Positions 1-10,723 of a DNA stretch of 64,000 nt are shown here, piece by piece. Numbering within the stretch: the first letter of the stretch is position 1; every line of letters starts with the position of its first letter. This DNA is from Seiridium cupressi (Eukaryota; Ascomycota; Sordariomycetes; Amphisphaeriales; Sporocadaceae). Location of the stretch: the NCBI GenBank assembly GCA_036674765.1, contig JARVKI010000057.1, positions 62,001-126,000 on the forward strand. Direction: 5' to 3'. The notes under the pieces were generated by a model. It ran no database searches. It saw only the letters and a program-made list of their open reading frames with translations, and was not told where the DNA came from. The position numbers and the translations under genes are program-made.

Positions 1-315
1 TCTGCCAAGACGCACCACTACGCTGCGGCATCATGCCAGACCTGCCACCACTGGGGCGACATCAAAAGAAGCTCGGCTTGCGGCAGGAGACTGCAGGTGC
101 ACCCCTGCGCGGCCCCAGATGGTTGAGAGGCGTTCTGCAGGTCCACAGGCGTCAAGCACCCTGCTGGGTATAGATATCTATGTAGGCTCGTCCCAAAGTC
201 GCAGTGCGTCCCCAAGACGCATTCTCGCGGAGAGCCGTTGCCATAAACGTCCTAGGTGCTGAGAGTCGCTCCCTATTCGAAGCAGTCGTACAGCCAAGAC
301 GTCCCCGTCGCTTCC
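1..315. other. Left-edge intergenic sequence
   Basis: No convincing coding sequence was seen on either strand. The short open frames here lack family resemblance. The stretch just before position 421 is C/T-rich, as in many fungal 5' leaders. Confidence 0.4.
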
Positions 316-897
316 ATGAGCTACGCCGTGCGTCATCGCCCATTCGGTCTCATATTAGCGCTCCTCGCTGCTGCTTCCATCCTTTGGTACTCGAAGCAAC
401 GTCGCCCTACGCCCTCTACCATGTCGGCGGATGCCCTGTCACACCTGGCGGTGTCGGTTCGGAAGTCGGCATCCTACATGCTCACCTTCAGCGTGACCAA
501 CCAGAACGATGTACCTATCACGCTTCTGAGATGGGAATCCCCGCTCGATCCTCTGGCCCTGTCGCTCGGCGTTGTGAAGCTATTCGTACCCGCTGACAGC
601 GAAGACGCACTGGATATTCCCACCATCCAAGTCCGTCGAAAGATGCCACCTGGCCCTGACTCGCTCGTTACCATCGAGCCGGGAAGCACGGCAGAGGGGT
701 CAATCGAGCTGAAGGAACCAAGGATCCCGCTAGACAAGCTCAAAGGTGACGTGAAGGTCTCCTGTAAGGGAAGGTGGACCAGCGTATGGCAAAAGAGGGC
801 GGACCAGGTCTCGCAGAAGGAGTTGGAGGAGCTGAACGCGGGAAAAGAGGCGCTGTCGGGGGAGTATTCTATGGATCCAGCAACGCTTACTTTCTAG
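316..897 (+). CDS. Deuterolysin-prodomain-like conserved fungal protein
   Basis: Intronless frame of 193 residues. The region from about residue 40 to 155 reads like the inhibitory prodomain of deuterolysin (M35) proteases: a beta-rich stretch with a SPLDPLAL segment, then RRKMPPGPDSLVTIEPG, then a CKGRW segment. No metalloprotease domain follows, so this is a stand-alone prodomain-like protein; its role is unknown. Two in-frame starts are possible. ATG at 316 has a weak context (T at -3) and adds a hydrophobic segment (about residues 11-27) followed by basic residues, like a signal anchor. ATG at 421 has a strong context (ACC before ATG) and gives a 158-residue soluble form. I recall homologues beginning at the second Met, so 421 may be the main start. 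The family assignment rests on recall, not on a search. Confidence 0.7.
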   Translation: MSYAVRHRPFGLILALLAAASILWYSKQRRPTPSTMSADALSHLAVSVRKSASYMLTFSVTNQNDVPITLLRWESPLDPLALSLGVVKLFVPADSEDALDIPTIQVRRKMPPGPDSLVTIEPGSTAEGSIELKEPRIPLDKLKGDVKVSCKGRWTSVWQKRADQVSQKELEELNAGKEALSGEYSMDPATLTF

Positions 898-1201
898 GGT
901 ATGTACTTCTATTGGTCGGCCGTTCTTAGTATGGCTATATTCCAAATCATATAGACTACACTGGAGCTTAAAACAACGGCACATTGTTCGCCGACTACCA
1001 TTTCTCTCGCGCGTCACAGAGCGATTTATAGTGTGTAGTCTAAATATCAAAAGCCCATTTCAAAGCTACTGATAAGTTGCCTTGGAACCCGATATCCAAA
1101 TACGACCGAATTTGATACATAATAGATGAAGCATTAGGAGAAAATCAGTAGACTTGCCCAAGCATATCTCAACATGATGATGGAGTTGATGAATAACAAG
1201 C
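898..1201. other. Convergent 3' intergenic region
   Basis: It lies between the 3' ends of two convergent genes. It is AT-rich and no gene is seen. Confidence 0.5.
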
Positions 1202-2426
1202 CTAAGCCGCTAGAGCTTGCAGTCTTGAGTAGACTACAGCAGCAATCTCCAGATTGTTCGTCTCCAGGAACGAGAAATGGCCATTTCCATGGATACCGAT
1301 ATCCTCCAGCTTTATCCATTCGTAGGGGACTTGTGTCTGCTCCAAATACAAAGCTACGCAATGATCGTAGGTGATGTGTGGGCTCGCACTTCCAGTGTAC
1401 ATGATGAAGGGTACTTTTGCTATCTCAGGCAAAGTGTGGATCGTTGAGTTGCTCGACTGCAGGAAGCATGACCGCAATGCTGCAGTGTCGGTGCCAACTT
1501 CAACAGGGTTGAGCTCACTCGGGGAATCGACGGGCGGCTCGTAGTTAATCGGAGTGTTGGTCAATCCGTATAACCGAGATGACGTACGGCCTGTCGTCGG
1601 GTTTGTCGCATTCCCTACCAATGATTGGAATGGAGTGACAGTAGGCTCGAGGTTGATGGTAGCTTGCAGGAGATCGGGGCACTGGTCCGCCATGAGAGTC
1701 GTGAACTGGCAGGAGGCCGAGTGGCAAAAGGTAAAGGCCTTGCCGATCAGCGATAGTAGGTTGCACCCGGCCGCCCTCATGGCGAGCTCTCCGCTGGTGT
1801 AATTTGTGTTCAGCGGTATTAATGAAGCCTCGAAAGCGTCGAATACGGGATCACCCCGAATACCAGACCCGGGCCATTTGTCATGGCCATCTGCCTGCGG
1901 ATAGTAGTCCACAAGCTCTGGGGCAGTAAAGCCGTTCTGCGTGATGTTATCCGTGGAACCGAATCTTAACGTATAGTCTGCCAAGTCGTTTTGTACGCTG
2001 CGTCCGTTGCCTATCACATCGAGGATGTAGACCTGATAGCCTGCCTCCACAAAGTATGAAGCCCACCCCTGCCGATTATCAGGTGTGTTCAGCCATACCT
2101 GCTTCCGTATCAATAACGTGCTCGAATTCGTATGAAATCTGCCTTACCGAGCCTGCTGGGATGCCAGCTGAGATGAACACAAGCGGATATGTCTGGTTCA
2201 CGCCAGCTAGCGGAGTAAGCTTCTCGACGTAGACCTGCCCAACGGTTAGGCTTTGGCTTGTGTTGCTATACGGGACATAGTCGCCGCCAATGTAAAAGGT
2301 ATCTCGCCGATAAGGGGTTCCGATGGAGTCACAGTGAGGACTAATGGCATTCAAACCCGTGCAATTGGTGTTTGGGTCGGCAGCCACGCCTAAAACGAAT
2401 AGGACAGACCAAAAGAGCAAACGCAT
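1202..2426 (-). CDS. Secreted alpha/beta hydrolase (putative esterase)
   Basis: Two exons, complement(join(1202..2098,2148..2426)), give 391 residues. The 49-base intron has GTAAGG and CAG ends and restores the family segment VWLNTPDNRQGWASYF; without splicing the frame stops. The start at 2426 begins directly with a signal peptide (MRLLFWSVLFVLGVAA); an in-frame ATG at 2441 adds five residues. Domain features are VIGNGRS after beta strand 4, a nucleophile elbow FCHSASC, and the catalytic-His segment GIHGNGHFSFLE near the C-terminus. The elbow departs from G-x-S-x-G: the Ser is kept but both flanking Gly are replaced (Cys and Ser). Several N-x-S/T sites fit a secreted glycoprotein. The substrate is unknown. 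This family is common in Pezizomycotina, so function beyond a hydrolase fold is not claimed. Confidence 0.8.
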
Positions 2427-4248
2427 ATTGACTACGTGCATGGATAAACACCTCTAGATGGCCGGATGCCTTTAAAATAATTCGCTCCTGTGTGCCTCGC
2501 ATTCCAAAAATTTTGAGCCAGGTGTTCCCCGCCAAGGACGGGGGTCGTCCTCATTAGACGAACTCCCCGCCTAAGGATTTGGCGCAGATGCGAGAATAGA
2601 TCAAAATCCACTGTAGCCAGTGGGGATGGTTCGAATAGTATGGGCATTCGACAGCAGACCAAGGTTGCAATTAGATGCAAGAGAAAGTCGGGCTTCGACT
2701 TTACGCCACCATAGCAAATTCTACAAAAAACGTAAGCCATTCATATATTCAGTATTTGGGAGCTTATTACTTCGTTCCTAAGTAGGGAATACGAACGGAC
2801 TATACCCGATCGAGGTCTGTATCCGAAGGCACTCGTCATATGATACGGGAGCCTCTCGCGTAGGCTACGGTGGGGTTATTCGACATGCTTAAGTATCTTG
2901 CCTTGAGCACCAATTCCAACTCTGTATGGCAATGTACTTAAGACAACCTCAAGACGTGAGTATAGCCTCCTGTGCCACTAGAACCAGTCCAGCGCCCTGG
3001 GAATTGGGTTGGATATCAGTACCAGGAGTCTTCAGCACCTTGCTTGACCAGTCAAGGCTCCGACTTCATCCGGAGAGTACAACTACCAACATGGACACAG
3101 ACGCGGGGATAGGCGGGTGATTGTCGTTAATGGCGGCATAAGAGCAATCATATGCTACTTGCGAGATCTCCATCAATCCTATAGACTCATAGTGGCCAGC
3201 GACAATAATGCCACGGAATACATGTTGGGCATCAGGAACAAAAGCCACAGCTAGAGAGCATCGAGAAATGCTTTGCATTACAAGAAACTAAAAAGTAATT
3301 GTTTACTCAAGAGTGAGTTATATACCGCAACGAGGACCGTATAACTGCCGATCGTATTGCGTTGTACGCAGAGGGTCATTGCTGTAGAGTTGCTGACGCC
3401 ACTAAAGACAGGCCCATGAATGATGCGATATATTCCAGAGGACCTTAGTGAGCGATGTGATCAATGTCGACCACAGTATATTAGCTGTGGCAGAGTTGTT
3501 CACAGAGATGTAGGAAGAAGGGTGCTCGAGTTTTGGTTGTTGGCGAATGCATTCTGGTACCTGTTTTCCCGGGGGGCTTCTATTCGCGAGCTGAAAAGTT
3601 CATTACACTCATTGGGCGAGGGACGAAAAAATTGGACACAGAAAACTGCGGAAAAGTTGAAAGAAAAAAGTTTATCTGATCTTGGCCAAGCATTCTAGAG
3701 ACAAGCCAAGAGCGGATGCGTCCGCCTTATAGATGGGGGTCCTCAGACATCGAGATGCCCTAATAGAGGCTGTGATTGACGGCCGCCTAATCGGAAGAGC
3801 TCGACGCATCAGCTAGAATCGAGGTCATTGGTTGTGCTATATCTTGTCGCTGGCCTCCAGAGCGTTCTTGTGTCAACCGCCTTGTTAGTCTACAGCGGAT
3901 GTTCAAATATGAGCGAGAGCATTACCTCACGTGTAGGAACTTGACTCGGTTCGGTTATTCACTATTGTGACTAAATTCAAGGACAGCCCCAGCTGGGACC
4001 AGCTGGGACCATGAAGTACCAGTCCGCATGCCTACGTAGTTCACCTGAGCGTCATAAGACCTACACTAACGTAGGCTGCAGCTGCGGGTCTGTACGCCTG
4101 TGGATTTCATATATGACTGCGAATAAGTCCAACACTTCTGCGCAACGATTTTCCATTCGACACCTGCGACGGCTTAGCACATTCTCGCCCAGCGAAACAC
4201 AACGTTCGGAAAATACGACATTTGCCTCTCCGTGCAGCCAGGTCTGAT
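2427..4248. other. Intergenic, no supportable gene
   Basis: About 1.8 kb between the hydrolase promoter and the F-box gene. Open frames at 3066-3278 (minus) and 3420-3698 (plus, 92 codons, ATG start) have no recognisable domain. A perfect 10-base tandem duplication lies at 3991-4010. Confidence 0.4.
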
Positions 4249-5721
4249 ATGGTTGGAAACACCGAACTCTCGGCAGTTGACCCACCGCCAACCGCAATGA
4301 CTACTTTGCCAGAGGAACTATGGCTGAAGGTCTTCTCCGCCTTGCAGTCCGATATTCAATGGGAATGCCAGAAATGGTACAGAACTGAACAGACATATCA
4401 CAGCCGACTTGCCTTGTCAGCTCTCTGTCGTGTTTCTAGCAAGTTCCACCGCATCGCGCAACCTCTGCTTTACAGGACAATAATTGCAGAACCTATCACG
4501 ACTAAACCGCTGCTGATAAGGACACTTTGCGAACGGCCGGAATTGGGCCATTTGACTCGCTTTGTTGCTCTGGATGCTTTCGATGATACCCACACAGGCT
4601 TAGACGACGTTCGCTCAGGCATGCACGTCGCCTTTAGCACCTTTCAAGGTGACCTCGGACTCCCCTCCCTAATCAGGGCTCGGGTGCTGGAGGAGCTGGA
4701 GATGGGCAGAGCCGACGCACAGATGGTTCTGGCTCTTGCACTGCTGCCAAACATTCGGGGCTTGAATCTGACTGTCCCATCCCATCACTCCCTGTTAAAC
4801 TCTCTTTTCGAAATAAGCGCCGCGAACCTTGACGCTGAAACCGCGAAAAACCCCGGCGAACAGGGTACTGGGTCCAAGCAAACAACGAAAATGTGCTTTC
4901 CGAATCTTTCGGATGTCCGACTGAGCCATTGGGATACAGAAAACGCGGTAATCGCTTGGGATACACGATCAATATGGGGATACCCGACGGTAAAATCAAT
5001 TCATGGCTTTGCAACCGACTGGTGCGACTTACCACCGGCCGGCATGGAATCAACGGTCTTTAGAATAGAATCCATCGATCTAAAGCAGTCTCTCATCACT
5101 GGCGAAGATCTATCATTGCTCCTTTCGTCATGCCCGGATCTCCGATCGTTGAAGATTTCATGGGGATCAGCGATTATCGGCGACTGTGAACTGGATTTCG
5201 ACGCCATAGGTGAGGCGTTGAGGAGAGACCGAGGATTCCCAAGCAAGTTGGAGGTACTGGCAATAGATCCCTTTGAAGCATTCGAGTACGCGGAGGGCGA
5301 GAGCAAGGGGCGGATCGGATCGCTTAGGGAACTGGGGGCATTGAAGCAACTCACTGTTCCCAATCATATTTTCGTACCCGGCCTGTTGAATGGTGATGAT
5401 GAAGACGACGATGAAGAAGATTCCGAGGAAAGTGAAGACAGCGAGGGCGGCAGCAGCGACTCAGCAGCGACTGATCTTGCACTGCTCCTCCCTAGTTCCT
5501 TGGAGATTTTGCGATTTACCGGAATATCGGACGCAGCATATATGGAGCGAAATATAATTGCACTAATCACAGATGGCGAGTTCAGAAGCTTGCGCAGGAT
5601 CGCCGTCAATGATTTGGCTCCCTACTTCTTCCATGTAGATGTTGAGCAACATGGCTGGCACCAGGTCAACAAGCATCGGGTCGTTCTCAAGAAAGGCAAT
5701 GTTGCCAGAAGGATAGCATAG
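4249..5721 (+). CDS. F-box / leucine-rich-repeat-like protein
   Basis: Single exon of 490 residues. The start is the ATG at 4249; the frame is open further upstream but without ATG. Residues about 17-75 form an F-box-like segment beginning LPEELWLKVFSAL, followed by SALCRVSSKFHRIAQPLLYR, the usual layout of fungal F-box proteins. The rest contains leucine-rich stretches such as LPNIRGLNLTVP and CPDLRSLKISWG, consistent with a degenerate LRR substrate-binding part. An acidic run of Asp, Glu and Ser lies near residues 382-402. Such proteins act as substrate receptors of SCF ubiquitin ligases by binding Skp1 through the F-box. The target is unknown. The family is large and fast evolving in fungi. 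Confidence 0.75.
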   Translation: MVGNTELSAVDPPPTAMTTLPEELWLKVFSALQSDIQWECQKWYRTEQTYHSRLALSALCRVSSKFHRIAQPLLYRTIIAEPITTKPLLIRTLCERPELGHLTRFVALDAFDDTHTGLDDVRSGMHVAFSTFQGDLGLPSLIRARVLEELEMGRADAQMVLALALLPNIRGLNLTVPSHHSLLNSLFEISAANLDAETAKNPGEQGTGSKQTTKMCFPNLSDVRLSHWDTENAVIAWDTRSIWGYPTVKSIHGFATDWCDLPPAGMESTVFRIESIDLKQSLITGEDLSLLLSSCPDLRSLKISWGSAIIGDCELDFDAIGEALRRDRGFPSKLEVLAIDPFEAFEYAEGESKGRIGSLRELGALKQLTVPNHIFVPGLLNGDDEDDDEEDSEESEDSEGGSSDSAATDLALLLPSSLEILRFTGISDAAYMERNIIALITDGEFRSLRRIAVNDLAPYFFHVDVEQHGWHQVNKHRVVLKKGNVARRIA

Positions 5722-6518
5722 CTGCCAATACAAAGTGGTTACAAGATCCTATATCGCGGTACTGAAGCCCAAATATTCGGAATTCGTGACGGACCATAGG
5801 TAGTGCGAATATGAGAGGCTACCTAGTTACGATACTTCGTACAGACGAAGGGTTGAAGCCGGAGTTAGAATCGGGTTTAAATGACGGCTTATTAATTGCC
5901 GGGAGTTCGGATTATCTTCCAGACCCAGCTGTATGTTCTCCAGGAAGCTGTATCGGTTGGTGTCTACATGGTCACAACAGCTGCAACAGGGACAAGACCC
6001 ATGGGGGCGATGTCGTATAACCAGCGCGAGTACATAGTAGCCCGTGAATGACAACACTAATCAAGATGTGGCCATGGCCCGATCTCTTTCGCCGCTTTGG
6101 ATTCGTTCAAGGCTTTTATTGACTACATGTAGTGTCTGCAAAACAGCCGGTAATTGATCCCCTTTCCCCACGGCACGCGGGGGAGTGTCGTCAATCAGGC
6201 CTCCCCCGCATCAGGCCAATGCAAGCGAATGGAGAAGACATCTTGGTCGAACAGCACTTTCTGATTGGGGCAGCTATTACCGGCCATTTTCTCACCTATC
6301 GTCGCTCCCCAACCTTGACCCCAGGAAGACAGGACGGCTAGCTAGCTCAATGGGCCGAATGAGACGTCATGCTCGGGGATCATTCCAGCGATTCGATACT
6401 CCCTTGGAAAGTTGTGTCGATACTCCTCAGACAACCTCCAATTCCACAGCACTTCGACCCAGGGCCTGGGCCACTTTGAACAGCCTTGTTTGAGTATCCG
6501 CCGAGCGAATACTACACG
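5722..6518. other. Intergenic, MFS gene upstream region
   Basis: No gene is seen. The short plus-strand frames (5811-6020, 6132-6341, 6185-6493) show no family resemblance. Confidence 0.4.
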
Positions 6519-8542
6519 ATGGCAGAACGCAGCGCCAAGCGAACCATCGCTCCTCAGTCCGGTAGCTCAACAACAAAGGATGAAGATGCTGTTGCGCCTG
6601 CGGAAGCTAGTCACTTGGAGGACGTGCAGGCAGTTCTGGCATCTTCCCATGATGTTGACGTAGCGATGGCTTTGTTTGACCACCCCGATCAGATCCACGA
6701 GCCTCGTGACCCAAAAGAAGAGCGCCGGCTGGTGAGGAAGATCGACTTCATGATTTTGCCGTACCTTGCCGTTTGCTATGCTTTTTTCTACATTGACAAG
6801 ACAACTTTATCATATGCTGGTACGTCTGATGGCGGGATGATACGTGGTACTGTTCACTAATACGAATGTCACCAAGCTATATTCGGTATCCGGCAAGACC
6901 TAGATCTCCAGGGAGCAGACTGTAAGTACAGAAACTATAATTCCGTATTAGTATTTCTGAAAGTACATGATCAAAATAAACCATGACAGACAGAGGGATC
7001 CTGGATCAATGGGAATTTTATGGTTGGGAATGAGAAACACTTGAAACTAACAAACTTTCTTCAATCAGACAACTGGTTGAGCTCCATGTTCTACTTCGGA
7101 TTCCTGTTCTGGGCTTTTCCCACCAACTTTATGATGCAGAAGTTCCCGATAGGGAAATACTTGGGCATCAACATCTTCATGTGGGGTGAGTGGCGCCTAC
7201 AATTTGAAGCAGTCAATGGGGAATGCAGGAGCTGACAGGAGAAGGGTTTTTCTTGATGTTACAAGCTGCTGTGCATAACTTTGCTGGGCTGATGGCCCTC
7301 CGCTTCTTGGCTGGTGCTGCCGAGGCATGTTCAGACCCATCATTCATGCTTATCACCAGTATGTGGGTAAGTATTGTTCTGGGCAATAAGAATCTATAGT
7401 TGCCCGTGCTAAAACACCACCTGCAGTACACCCGACGACAGCAGCCTGTACGGATGGGCCTGTGGTATACTGCCAATGGGTTTGGCATAGCCCTTGGTGG
7501 ATTGCTGGGATACGGTGTGGCAGTTTTGCCTCAGTTTCCTGTCTGAACAAATCTAACTTCTGGCATCATAGGCATCGGCAACATCAAAGGCGCCCTTCCC
7601 TCCTGGAAGTACGAATTCCTTATTATCGGCGCCCTCTGCTGTACGTGGGGCATCGTGATGTTCATTTTCCTCCCAGACTCCCCTGTGACTGCCAAAGGGC
7701 TATCACGCGCTGAGAAGCGCATGGCCGTCCAGCGCCTGCGGGAGAATCAGACGGGTGTCGAAAACAAACACTTGAAGTGGCACCAGGTCCGCGAAGCATT
7801 CCTCGACATCAAACTATATCTCTTCTTTGTCCTGGGAATGGTCTGCAACATTCCAAATGGCGGCATATCAAATTTCGAAACCTTGATCATCCAGGGGTTT
7901 GGGTTCAGTACGCTCGTGACGACACTGATGCAGATCCCCTATGGCATCATCATCGCCATCAGCATCCTCATTTGCGTATTCCTGAATGACCGTTTCGTCA
8001 ACAAGCGATGCCTGTTCATACTACTGTTCCTGTGCCCAAATATTGCTGGCGCATTTGGCCTGCGTTTTGTTCCCGCGGGCCGGCAAGTTGCTCGGCTGAT
8101 TTGTTATTATTTGACGGGGCCTTATAATGCCGCCTTCGTTCTGGTTCTATCTTTACAAACGGCTAATACAGCAGGGCATACCAAAAAGGTGGTAACCAAC
8201 GCGGTTTTGTTCCTTGGGTATTGCACAGGGAATGTATGTACTTCATTATTTTGACCCTCGAAACGAGCATCAGCTGACCGTTTAACACAGATTGCTGGTC
8301 CCTTCTTCTACCTATCCAGCCAAGCCCCATACTACCAGCTAGGAATCTGGTCGATGATCGTGTCACACTTGCTGGAAGTATGCATCATCATCACGTTCTG
8401 GGCACTAATGAGTCACGAGAACCGTCGACGGGATAAGATCCAGTCAGAGATGGCTGGTGGTCTGCAAGGGCGCGATCTGGACTCCACTGCGTTCGCTGAC
8501 ATGACAGATCGCGAGAATCTGAATTTTAGATATATCTATTAG
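6519..8542 (+). CDS. MFS transporter, allantoate permease (Dal5/ACS) family
   Basis: Seven exons: 6519..6819, 6877..6921, 7069..7185, 7245..7366, 7427..7514, 7572..8233 and 8291..8542, giving 528 residues; all junctions keep the frame. The N-terminal cytoplasmic part ends with RRLVRKIDFMILPYL, the usual entry to TM1 in the anion:cation symporter family. Then come DKTTLSYA/AIFGIRQDL, NWLSSMFYFGFL (TM2), LRFLAGAAEA (TM4 region), the central loop with LPDSP and SRAEKRMAVQRLREN, and six further membrane segments ending in an ENRRRDK cytoplasmic tail. Members carry organic anions such as allantoate, nicotinate, pantothenate or sulfonates; which one is not predictable here. The start is the ATG at 6519; the frame upstream has no ATG. 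No co-directional metabolic partner lies beside it. Confidence 0.9.
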
Positions 8543-9127
8543 CTGCACATATCAGAATACTGTAACTTGTTTCTTCGAAAAGTAAGAGCCGGTCTTAGCC
8601 GCGCCAACAACTAACAGTCTCATGAGACCAAGTGAAATTCAATTGCGTGGCTCGTTTTTTAGTCCGACGTAGCGGTCTGGGAATCTGTTTGAGTGAAGAA
8701 GTTGAAATGTTGTGATTTCTACTAATGTGGCAATGTTCTTCCGTATATTGATGATAATTCCCACGAAATTGGTCTGCAGCATTGTGATCATGACACTATG
8801 ATACCATTATACAACTGCACTATTATGATTTAGTCGTGCACTTTCACTGTTTAATAACCCCACGAGGAGACGAAGCTTCCCTTATGGGATACTCCAAGGT
8901 TTGTGAGGGACTGGCGTTTAAATTGTCTCCTTCGAATCATTTGAGTACTAGACACCAGACCTCAAGTCTCAAGACAAATTGTATGGATGTTCGCACGGAA
9001 TATCCAAAGAGCAATATAAACGTACGTGCAATCAAATCAGATTTTGTACTGATGAATCCATTTTGGTATCTACCCATTTCCGAGTCCTGAACGCCGTACA
9101 ATGCACCAATGAATTCCCTCCAGTGCA
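8543..9127. other. Convergent 3' intergenic region
   Basis: AT-rich sequence between the convergent MFS and Prp17 genes; nothing else is supported. Confidence 0.5.
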
Positions 9128-10723
9128 CTAGTCCAGATATTTGATATTGCCGTCCATGCCAGCCACCGCTACCTTACTTGTTTCTTGAGGATGCCACTGC
9201 ACGCATGTGACGGCCTGATCGCTGATCTGCATCTTGTGATACATTTTGCATGTCTTCCAATCCCAGAAGCAAACGTAACCAGCAGAGTCACCGCTTGCGA
9301 GGAACTGGCCATCGGAGCTGATGTCAATTTCAATGCCAGTGCCAGCGTTGTTGTGACCGCGATAGCTCTTCTTGCGGTTCTGGCGGAACTTGTCGGTCGC
9401 ACCGTAGACGACAATCTGATTGTCGCTTGACTGGTATGCGACGTATTTACCGGACGGGTGACGGGCGGCCCGTGTCATCGGGTACATGTAGGGTTCCGCG
9501 ATATATTTGATGGGGACCGGGATATTGTAGTCCCAAGCTCGCAACGACTTATCATCCGAAGTGGTTATAAAGCGGCGGTTGTCGTCAACAAACACGATGG
9601 TGTTGACGGCGTTGAGATGATGGTCATATTCCTGTACAATTTCCTTGGTACGGGTGTCGAACTGAACAATTTTCTTGTCTGACATGCCTGCCAGGAATTC
9701 GTGCGAGTGTTCTGGTGATGGGTTGAATCGAATGACGTGTGGTGTTTTGCCGGTGGTAAATTTGTTGATGCACGTGCCTGTCTCTGTATCCCATAGCTTC
9801 ATCATGCGATCAAAGGACGCAGACAAGAACTGGGTGCCCGATTCGTTGAAGCAGATGTCCGATATGGCCTTCGTGTGTCCCGAATAAGTACGCAATAACT
9901 CTTTCTGATGATAGACGTCGAAAATCTTGACTGTTGCGTCCGCGCCTCCAGAGAGCAAAAGATGGCCAGAGTTGGGAAAGAAGCGCAGGCCGGTGACTGC
10001 CTTGTCGCCATGATTCCTCCACGTGTGGACAACCTTTCTGGGGATGAAGTTCGGGGTACTTCCGGGCTCCTTGCGCAGGTTGATGTCGAGATCCTGAGGA
10101 ACATGCATATATGTCCGGCCTTGGTAGTCGTATAGTGACTCGCCGTGGAAGGTGGTTGTTTCGTCGCCAAGCTCCTCGACTTCTTTCCTTCTTGCAATCG
10201 CCTCTACAGGTGCCGAGACGACGGTGCCACTGGCGACAACGTCGTCTTCATCGTCTTCGTAGACATATTCAACTTCCTCGTCGCTGCCTATCTCTTCGTC
10301 CTCTCCGACTTCCTCGTATTCTTGTCCCTTGTACCTGGCCCACGGACCAACATAGGCGCCGTCTCCATCGGCAATCAGCGCATCGCCCTTGCCCTCGCGA
10401 CCAGCGCGTATCTTCTTTGCCTCGTCCTTGAGTTGTGCGCCGGTGCGGATCTCTCTCTCTGGCCCCCCTCTTCGCTCGATGGCGCGGTGCTTGCTCCGGA
10501 AGGTGTGCTCGCTGACAAAGGTTTCCTCGGCGGTTCCGGTCAAAACGTTTTTGCGTTTCAGCGTATTCGTCTCGTCCTTGAACGGGTTGAGAGGGCCAAA
10601 CTTGGGTCGCGTCAGTTCCTCGCCGGAGTACTTGACCACAGCGTGCGCCGGCCCAGCCTCTTCGCGTAGAATTAGGGCATCCTGAGATGCCATATTTGGC
10701 GGATATTCTCCAAGATCCGCCAT
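9128..10723 (-). CDS. PRP17: Pre-mRNA-processing factor 17 (Prp17/Cdc40), WD40 protein
   Basis: Single exon of 531 residues from the ATG at 10723. Its N-terminal part contains LTRPKFGPLNPFKDE and a basic SKHRAIERRGGPERE stretch, as in Prp17. The C-terminal 300 residues are WD40 repeats; examples are GHTKAISDICFNESGTQFLS, SFDRMMKLWD and SDDKSLRAWD, and the protein ends with GNIKYLD. Prp17 joins the spliceosome at the second catalytic step and contacts the C* complex. The length is close to yeast (about 455) and human (579) homologues. An acidic linker (VGEDEEIGSDEEVEYVYEDD) precedes the WD40 part. The frame stays open upstream to 10906 without a better start; a short 5' exon cannot be excluded because the N-terminus is less conserved. 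Confidence 0.92.
   Translation of the reverse strand: MADLGEYPPNMASQDALILREEAGPAHAVVKYSGEELTRPKFGPLNPFKDETNTLKRKNVLTGTAEETFVSEHTFRSKHRAIERRGGPEREIRTGAQLKDEAKKIRAGREGKGDALIADGDGAYVGPWARYKGQEYEEVGEDEEIGSDEEVEYVYEDDEDDVVASGTVVSAPVEAIARRKEVEELGDETTTFHGESLYDYQGRTYMHVPQDLDINLRKEPGSTPNFIPRKVVHTWRNHGDKAVTGLRFFPNSGHLLLSGGADATVKIFDVYHQKELLRTYSGHTKAISDICFNESGTQFLSASFDRMMKLWDTETGTCINKFTTGKTPHVIRFNPSPEHSHEFLAGMSDKKIVQFDTRTKEIVQEYDHHLNAVNTIVFVDDNRRFITTSDDKSLRAWDYNIPVPIKYIAEPYMYPMTRAARHPSGKYVAYQSSDNQIVVYGATDKFRQNRKKSYRGHNNAGTGIEIDISSDGQFLASGDSAGYVCFWDWKTCKMYHKMQISDQAVTCVQWHPQETSKVAVAGMDGNIKYLD

Noticed and set aside
2432..2740. 102-codon minus-strand frame upstream of the secreted hydrolase
   Set aside because: No recognisable domain, overlaps the likely promoter and leader of the hydrolase gene; Cys-rich pattern is not a known motif.
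3420..3698. 92-codon ATG frame (plus)
   Set aside because: Composition and length are compatible with chance; no family resemblance or splice partners.
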